DNA of 10,368 nucleotides, from NCBI GenBank assembly GCA_003154025.1, contig PMCE01000489.1, positions 188-10,555 on the forward strand, given 5' to 3'. Of this stretch, positions 7,030-10,368 are shown piece after piece. Position 1 is the first letter of the stretch; each line of letters begins with the position of its first letter. The DNA is from Syntrophaceae bacterium (lineage in GTDB: Bacteria; Desulfobacterota; SM23-61). A program made the position numbers and the translations under genes. The notes beneath the pieces are model-generated. The model worked only from the letters and a program-made list of their open reading frames with translations. It was not told the DNA's origin and searched no databases.

Positions 7030-7157
7030 CTTGAACCACGTCTGCGGAGATTGGCCTCCACCAAGGGTTTCCCGATTTTCCAGCGGACGTCCCTCGAAAT
7101 CCCTATCTTTTCAACAGTATAGTAGATACCCACCCGGAAAATCAATACTATTCCCAT
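7026..7157 (-). CDS. Small ORF (43 aa) translationally coupled to the hybrid kinase
   Basis: This small ORF begins MGIVLIFRVGIYYTVEKIG, has a basic C-terminus (ANLRRRGSR) and resembles no family I know. It is supported by TAGGAGGAGG with 7 bases between it and the ATG at 7157, the best ribosome binding site in this area. Its TGA (7028-7026) overlaps the kinase ATG (7029) in a classic ATGA arrangement, while the kinase has no site of its own. It could be a leader peptide for translational coupling, or a small sensor partner with a short hydrophobic N-terminus (3-14). Against it, a sigma-70-like promoter falls inside the ORF, and transcripts from it would lack this gene. Confidence 0.5.
   Translation of the reverse strand: MGIVLIFRVGIYYTVEKIGISRDVRWKIGKPLVEANLRRRGSR
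7116..7145 (-). promoter_or_regulatory. Candidate sigma-70 promoter upstream of the hybrid kinase
   Basis: On the minus strand TTGATT (7145-7140, 4/6) and TATACT (7121-7116, 5/6) are 18 bases apart. The start would lie near 7109, giving an 80-base leader before the kinase ATG. It sits inside the 43-codon ORF, so the two readings compete or serve different transcripts. Confidence 0.35.
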
Positions 7158-7187
7158 CCTTGAGCCTCCTCCTATTTCATCCCCGGG

Positions 7188-7200
7188 TCCTGAGTCAGGA
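7188..7200. repeat. 13-bp perfect palindrome (possible operator)
   Basis: TCCTGAGTCAGGA reads the same on both strands around a central G. It lies 31 bases upstream of the small ORF that leads into the kinase. The 9-mer TCCTGAGTC recurs at 7257-7265 and inverted at 7300-7308. A one-base centre makes it a dimeric protein-binding site rather than a hairpin. Confidence 0.35.
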
Positions 7201-7256
7201 TTTTTCCCTAGTCATCCACTTATGTCGGGCTCGGGGGCGGGTCCAATCGGGGTCGC

Positions 7257-7308
7257 TCCTGAGTCCGGAGCTGAGCCGACAATTAGGAAACCGGCTTACG
7301 ACTCAGGA
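7257..7308. repeat. Nested inverted repeat in gene-free spacer
   Basis: The outer arms TCCTGAGTC (7257-7265) and GACTCAGGA (7300-7308) are a perfect 9-bp pair. Inside, TGAGCCG (7272-7278) pairs with CGGCTTA (7292-7298) with one G-T pair, around a 13-base loop. The asymmetric interior has 6 bases on one side and 1 on the other. No T tract follows on either strand, so a simple terminator is unlikely. Confidence 0.4.
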
Positions 7309-7462
7309 CACTCCTAACGCCTCACAAAAAAACGGGCAAATTACAGAGGAGCGCCGAGGGTTGAAACGGGCTATGGCTTCCTCATTGGTGATAGGAAAAT
7401 GGAGGCTGTCGGGTTTTCCGGGAAGGGAATAAAAAAATAATGGATCCGGGAGAAGGGACGAT

Positions 7463-7497
7463 GAAAACAAAAGAGCCCGCCTCAAAGGTGCGGGCCC
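7463..7497 (-). terminator. Rho-independent terminator of argD
   Basis: On the minus strand GCCCGC (7495-7490) and GCGGGC (7480-7475) form a 6-bp GC stem, extendable with CCT/AGG past a 2-base bulge. It is followed by TCTTTTGTTTT. It starts about 43 bases after the argD stop, the expected position. Confidence 0.8.
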
Positions 7498-7539
7498 TTC
7501 GGCGCAGTTCTCTGGGAAGGACAAATCAAGGCCGGGTTT

Positions 7540-8718
7540 TCACCGGATCACCTGAAACACTTCCCTCAGAATCCCGATCATCCGGTCGATCTCCTCTGGG
7601 GTTACGGTCAAGGCGGGCATGAACCGCAAAGTGTTCTTCCGCGGTGCGTTGATCAATAACCCCCGGTTCAGGCATTCATCGACGATCTGGGGCCCCGTTT
7701 CCTTGCTCAGATCGAGGGCCCAAAGGAGCCCTTTGCCACGCACTTCACCGCCCCCCCATTGTCTGGAGAGTTCCTCCAGCCGGCTCTGCAGATAGACCCC
7801 GGCCTTCGCGGTTTTCTCCAGAAAGCCTGGTTTCGTCAGCTCCCCGAGCACCGCGATGCCGACCGCCATCATGAGCGAATTGCCGTTGAAGGTCCCTCCC
7901 TGGTCGCCGACCTCAAAACAGCAGACCCTTTCCTTGGCCACCAGAGCAGCCAGAGGGACTCCGCCCCCCAGACCCTTGGCCAAAGTCATGATATCCGGCT
8001 CCACCCCGTAATGCTCATAGCCGAACAGCTTGCCCGTGCGTCCTATGCCGGTCTGGATTTCATCCAGGATCAAGAGGATTCCTTTTTCGCGGGTGAGGTC
8101 GCGCAACCCTTTCATAAACTCATCGGTGGCCACGAAGACCCCTGCCTCTCCCTGGATCGGCTCAAGCATGACTCCGACGGTTTTCTCCTGGACGGCCGCC
8201 CTAACGCTACTCAGATCATTCAGGACGGCTTTGGGGAAACCGGGTACCTTGGGCTCATACAAGGGTTTCCACTCCGCTTTGCCGGAGGCTGACATCATGG
8301 CCAGCGTGCGCCCGTGAAAGGCATGGTCCATGGTTATGATCTCGTAGGCCCCGTTTTTATGTTTCTGCCCCCATTTTCGCGCCAGCTTGACCGCTCCTTC
8401 ATTCGCTTCCGCCCCGCTGTTGGCAAAAAAGACTCGATTCAGGCAGCTGTGCTTGACAAGCAGGTCGGCCAACCGGATCATGGTTTCATTATAGTAAGCG
8501 GGGCTGCAGTTGATCAGCCTGGCCGCCTGCTTCGAGATGGCCTCCACGATAACCTTGGGAGAGTGGCCCAGGCAGTTCACCGCCCACCCTTGAACAAAAT
8601 CCAGATATTGCTTGCCGCTTGCGTCTTTCAGCCAAGACCCCTGCCCTTCCACAAAAATAATGGGGGGCCGTTTGGTAATTTCCATGAGGGAATTGAAAGA
8701 ATTAGGAGTCGCTGCCAT
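7540..8718 (-). CDS. argD: Acetylornithine aminotransferase (class III, PLP-dependent)
   Basis: ArgD transfers the amino group of glutamate to N-acetylglutamate semialdehyde, giving N-acetylornithine in arginine synthesis; many also serve lysine synthesis. The 392 residues are the normal length. Visible motifs: [15 protein letters not shown] (100-114, phosphate-binding loop), FHGRT (134-138), [12 protein letters not shown] (218-229, with D219 for the pyridine nitrogen), the PLP-binding K248 in [18 protein letters not shown] (274-280), and the C-terminal [15 protein letters not shown]. The wording [14 protein letters not shown] and GDQGGTF is close to ArgD of beta- and deltaproteobacteria. Some relatives in class III act on GABA or other omega-amines, so substrate is inferred. 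The ATG at 8718 follows AAGGAAGG with 7 bases spacing. The gene stands alone between its own promoter and terminator; no other arginine gene is in the window. Confidence 0.92.
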   Translation of the reverse strand: MAATPNSFNSLMEITKRPPIIFVEGQGSWLKDASGKQYLDFVQGWAVNCLGHSPKVIVEAISKQAARLINCSPAYYNETMIRLADLLVKHSCLNRVFFANSGAEANEGAVKLARKWGQKHKNGAYEIITMDHAFHGRTLAMMSASGKAEWKPLYEPKVPGFPKAVLNDLSSVRAAVQEKTVGVMLEPIQGEAGVFVATDEFMKGLRDLTREKGILLILDEIQTGIGRTGKLFGYEHYGVEPDIMTLAKGLGGGVPLAALVAKERVCCFEVGDQGGTFNGNSLMMAVGIAVLGELTKPGFLEKTAKAGVYLQSRLEELSRQWGGGEVRGKGLLWALDLSKETGPQIVDECLNRGLLINAPRKNTLRFMPALTVTPEEIDRMIGILREVFQVIR

Positions 8719-8781
8719 GGTTTTTCCTTCCTTCTATTAGTCTTTCGTCCGTCTTATCACCTTTTCTTCTTTCGTTGCCTG

Positions 8782-8810
8782 AGTCTATTCTTCCCCTGGC
8801 TTGAAGTCAA
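8782..8810 (-). promoter_or_regulatory. Sigma-70-type promoter of argD
   Basis: On the minus strand TTGACT (8810-8805, 5/6) and TAGACT (8787-8782, 4/6) are separated by 17 bases. The start would be near 8775, giving a leader of about 57 bases. No ArgR box was recognised. GACTCAGG at the -10 resembles the repeated 9-mer upstream of the kinase, possibly by chance. Confidence 0.6.
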
Positions 8811-8915
8811 CGAATTAATAAAGCCCGCTGCCTTTTCGCCATGCAAGAGTCCGGCGTAACCTCTGGGGGGGTTCTTCTTTCCTTCCGCAATTTCCAGTCG
8901 GGAATCTGCAATGAC

Positions 8916-8944
8916 TTGACCTTTTCTTTCTCCCGCCCTAAAAT
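8916..8944 (+). promoter_or_regulatory. Sigma-70-type promoter of the DUF2147 gene
   Basis: TTGACC (5/6) and TAAAAT (5/6) are separated by 17 bases, the best sigma-70 match in the window. The transcript would start near 8951, about 70 bases before the ATG. It diverges from the argD promoter 106 bases away, so the 304-base spacer 8719-9022 holds both. Confidence 0.7.
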
Positions 8945-9010
8945 GGGGCTGCCTTTAGGTCCGATGTGTACTTGGAGCTTGCTCTTCGGCATTACCCAAT
9001 TCCATCGTCC

Positions 9011-9018
9011 GGAGGTGA
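9011..9018 (+). promoter_or_regulatory. Shine-Dalgarno site choosing the DUF2147 start
   Basis: GGAGGTGA lies 4 bases before ATG 9023 (7 bases from the GGAGG core). It decides for this start over the in-frame GTG at 8966, which would put the signal peptide internally. Confidence 0.75.
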
Positions 9019-9022
9019 AGCG

Positions 9023-9487
9023 ATGAAGAGAGTGACTGCGGTTCTTTCCCTGGTGCTCGTTCTGGGGTGGGCTTCAAACTCTGTCGCTCAGAAGGGCGAT
9101 GCCGTTGTGGGCAAATGGTGGAATGAGGAAAAGGATGCGCAGATCGAGGTTTATCCCTGCGAGGGCAAATATTGCGGGAAGATCATCCTTCTGAAAGAGC
9201 CCAACTACCCGGCCGGCGACCCGAAGGGCATGGCTGGAAAGCCAAAGGTCGACCGGGAAAATCCCGATGCTTCCCAAAGAGAACGTCCCACCTTGGGGAT
9301 GAATCTCGTCTGGGGCTTTACCCCCGCCGGGGAAAATCTATGGGAGGGGGGCTTTATCTATAACCCCCGGGAGGGAAAAACCTACAAATGCAAAATGACC
9401 CTGGAAAATCCAGACCTTTTGAAAGTTCGTGGATTCATTGGTATTTCCCTGATCGGGAAGACGAACATCTGGAGCCGGGTAAAATGA
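9023..9487 (+). CDS. Exported DUF2147 family protein
   Basis: This 154-residue protein begins with a Sec signal peptide: MKR, hydrophobic core VLSLVLVLGWA, and a likely cleavage after SVA (residue 22). The mature part shows the DUF2147 pattern in order: GKWW (30-33), IEVYPCEGKYCGKI (41-54) with the paired C46 and C51, a proline-rich DxxNPD-like stretch, RPTLGMNLVWGF (88-99), WEGGFIYNPREGKTY (107-121), L-KVRGFIG (133-140), and a closing IWSRV. C46 and C51 could form a disulfide in the periplasm. The family is widespread in Gram-negative bacteria and has no settled biochemical function; several members sit near envelope genes. The start is fixed by GGAGGTGA. It has its own promoter and lies 130 bases upstream of a pilin gene on the same strand. 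Confidence 0.93.
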   Translation: MKRVTAVLSLVLVLGWASNSVAQKGDAVVGKWWNEEKDAQIEVYPCEGKYCGKIILLKEPNYPAGDPKGMAGKPKVDRENPDASQRERPTLGMNLVWGFTPAGENLWEGGFIYNPREGKTYKCKMTLENPDLLKVRGFIGISLIGKTNIWSRVK

Positions 9488-9530
9488 CTTTTCAAATTCA
9501 AAGAAAAATGATATTATTTTTCTTGCAATC

Positions 9531-9553
9531 TACCGAAAGTCCGGTATTCTTTG
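9531..9553 (+). terminator. Weak hairpin after the DUF2147 gene
   Basis: TACCG (9531-9535) and CGGTA (9542-9546) form a 5-bp stem around AAAGTC, followed by TTCTTTG. The position fits a terminator for the preceding gene, but the stem is short and the T run interrupted. Confidence 0.3.
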
Positions 9554-9617
9554 GTCAAAAAGCATTGATTCTAACCAGCCAAACTATTTTATCTTAATCT
9601 CCGAGACGACGTTACCC

Positions 9618-10368
9618 ATGAAGCGGAACCTTCAAAGATCGGGTTTTACTCTCGTCGAGATACTCATGGTTATAACCATCCTGTGTGTCCTTGCCGGTAT
9701 CGCCACCATCGGCTATTCTTCTTACAGAATAAAAGCCTGCGATGCCGTGGCTCAGGAGGACCTTCGGCAGGCATACTCTTCAGCCATGGCCTACTTCATC
9801 GATAATCCGGACAGCATCCTCACCGAAAGCGCCCTGAGTCAATATGGTTTCCGAGCCTCCCGCAATGTAATTTTAACCATCATCGATGGGAGCCCGAATA
9901 GTTTACTCCTGCTCTCTCGCTATAATGCCGCCGGCACCCAGGCTTATATCACTTATTCAAAGGGTATGAATTCCCCTGGAGCGCCGGAAGGGATTTGGCT
10001 GGCCTCCGTTGCCGGAGGGCAATCGGGAGGCAACCCAACGGCTGCCTCCCCGGGCACTCCTCCAGGACAGGGCGGTGAATCCGGTCAAAAGAACTATTCC
10101 GTAAATGCCGATCTTCTGGAAAAATGCAACCTTCTGGCTAGAACGGCCTTGGGGGAAGCATTAGGCGCGGCCCAATCCTATTTCCAGAGTAATCCGGAAG
10201 GCCTCCTTACCAAAGACATCCTTGTTGCCTATGGTTACACTCCCCATGACAGTGTAAATCTGACGATCATCGATGGTTCTCTGTCAAAGTTTTCCATTTC
10301 AGCCAATTTCAACATCCCGGGCGCTACCAGTTTTGGGGTCGACGGGTCAGGGAATATCATTCCCCATT
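9618..10368 (+). CDS. Type IV prepilin-like protein with tandemly duplicated globular domain (partial, runs off window)
   Basis: The first 250 codons are visible. The leader MKRNLQRSG is followed by FTLVEILMVITILCVLAGIA, the class III signal of type IV pilins. Cleavage would follow G9, F10 would be N-methylated, and E14 is the conserved Glu5. A hydrophobic helix runs to about 33. Residues 40-116 form a first globular domain (KACDAVAQEDLRQAYSSA...LTIIDGS at 86-92). Then comes a linker rich in Gly, Pro and Ser (about 117-160). Residues 169-248 repeat the first domain (EKCNLLARTALGEALGAAQS...LTIIDGS at 215-221). C41 and C170 occupy the same place in each copy. Ordinary pilins of this type are about 120-170 residues, so this is an enlarged, minor or modified pilin. 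The ATG at 9618 gives a perfect prepilin leader but has only a weak upstream GAGA. No sigma-54 promoter was found upstream. Confidence 0.9.
   Translation, partial: MKRNLQRSGFTLVEILMVITILCVLAGIATIGYSSYRIKACDAVAQEDLRQAYSSAMAYFIDNPDSILTESALSQYGFRASRNVILTIIDGSPNSLLLLSRYNAAGTQAYITYSKGMNSPGAPEGIWLASVAGGQSGGNPTAASPGTPPGQGGESGQKNYSVNADLLEKCNLLARTALGEALGAAQSYFQSNPEGLLTKDILVAYGYTPHDSVNLTIIDGSLSKFSISANFNIPGATSFGVDGSGNIIPH

Larger units (their letters stand above)
7158..7462. other. Gene-free spacer between argD terminator and kinase operon
   Basis: No ORF here has a believable start plus ribosome binding site. The stretch contains the palindrome at 7188-7200 and the nested inverted repeat at 7257-7308, and ends in an A-rich run (7430-7440). 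A weak sigma-70-like pair on the minus strand (TTGGAC, 16 bases, CATAAG, around 7220-7245) could drive the small ORF and kinase. Confidence 0.35.

Noticed and set aside
6896..7432. Plus-strand ORF of 178 codons across the kinase 5' end and spacer
   Set aside because: Serine/arginine-rich composition typical of antisense reading, and it crosses the inverted repeats without a translation signal.
7303..7524. Minus-strand ORF of 73 codons after argD
   Set aside because: It overlaps the argD terminator, has low-complexity Leu/Phe/Ser content and no ribosome binding site.
7440..7622. Plus-strand ORF of 60 codons beginning at 7440
   Set aside because: It reads through the argD terminator hairpin and into the antisense of the argD 3' end.
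8314..8859. Plus-strand ORF of 181 codons over the argD 5' end
   Set aside because: It is antisense to conserved ArgD motifs and has no domain or ribosome binding site.
8807..8992. Minus-strand ORF of 61 codons in the argD-DUF2147 spacer
   Set aside because: It runs across both divergent promoters, has no Shine-Dalgarno site, and its product resembles nothing known.
8966..9022. Upstream GTG start for the DUF2147 gene
   Set aside because: It would bury the signal peptide. The ATG at 9023 has a near-perfect GGAGGTGA site.
9488..9617. Sigma-54 promoter expected upstream of a pilin gene
   Set aside because: A TTGC is present near 9523, but there is no GG ten bases upstream of it. Only weak sigma-70-like pairs are found.
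1..10368. tRNA, rRNA, CRISPR arrays, complete insertion sequences, phage or defence genes
   Set aside because: No repeat-spacer pattern, cloverleaf, integrase, DDE transposase or nuclease/ATPase defence motif was recognised.

Overview
The window reads like a motile, Gram-negative bacterium of the deltaproteobacterial (Desulfobacterota) type. The support is indirect. There is a CheA of the layout common in that group, a chemoreceptor whose HAMP-to-signalling junction looks deltaproteobacterial, a type IV prepilin with the ACDxxxQxDLR pattern seen in those genomes, a YcgR-like PilZ protein, and an ArgD that resembles the beta/deltaproteobacterial branch. The species cannot be named from the sequence.

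Left part (1-4560, all minus strand). A chemotaxis operon is read right to left: small excisionase-type helix-turn-helix protein (4401-4168), PilZ protein with a TTG start (4145-3399), CheA (3301-1034), then a methyl-accepting chemotaxis protein cut off by the window start (995-1). A candidate sigma-28 promoter lies at 4531-4558. CheA lacks a recognisable P2 domain. In its place are two MshEN-like 24-residue repeats. Together with the PilZ neighbour this suggests, but does not prove, cyclic-di-GMP input into chemotaxis. The receptor carries a CZB-like zinc-binding signature between its two membrane helices.

Middle part (4751-7157, minus strand). A two-gene cassette encodes an unrecognised 60-residue protein and a truncated transposase-OrfA-type helix-turn-helix protein. 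Upstream of it lies a PAS - histidine kinase - receiver hybrid kinase (7029-5317). That kinase is preceded by a 43-codon small ORF (7157-7026) with a near-perfect ribosome binding site, whose TGA overlaps the kinase ATG. Between 7158 and 7462 there is no gene, but there is a 13-bp palindrome and a nested inverted repeat.

Right part. argD (8718-7540, minus), with a good promoter and a rho-independent terminator, makes acetylornithine for arginine synthesis. Divergent from it are a secreted DUF2147 protein (9023-9487, plus, with a near-consensus promoter) and a type IV prepilin (9618 to the window end). The pilin's globular domain appears to be tandemly duplicated around a Gly/Pro/Ser linker.

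No tRNA, rRNA, CRISPR array, complete insertion sequence or defence system was seen. The most distinctive points are the duplicated pilin domain, the CheA/PilZ c-di-GMP hints, the coupled small ORF and the sigma-28-like promoter.
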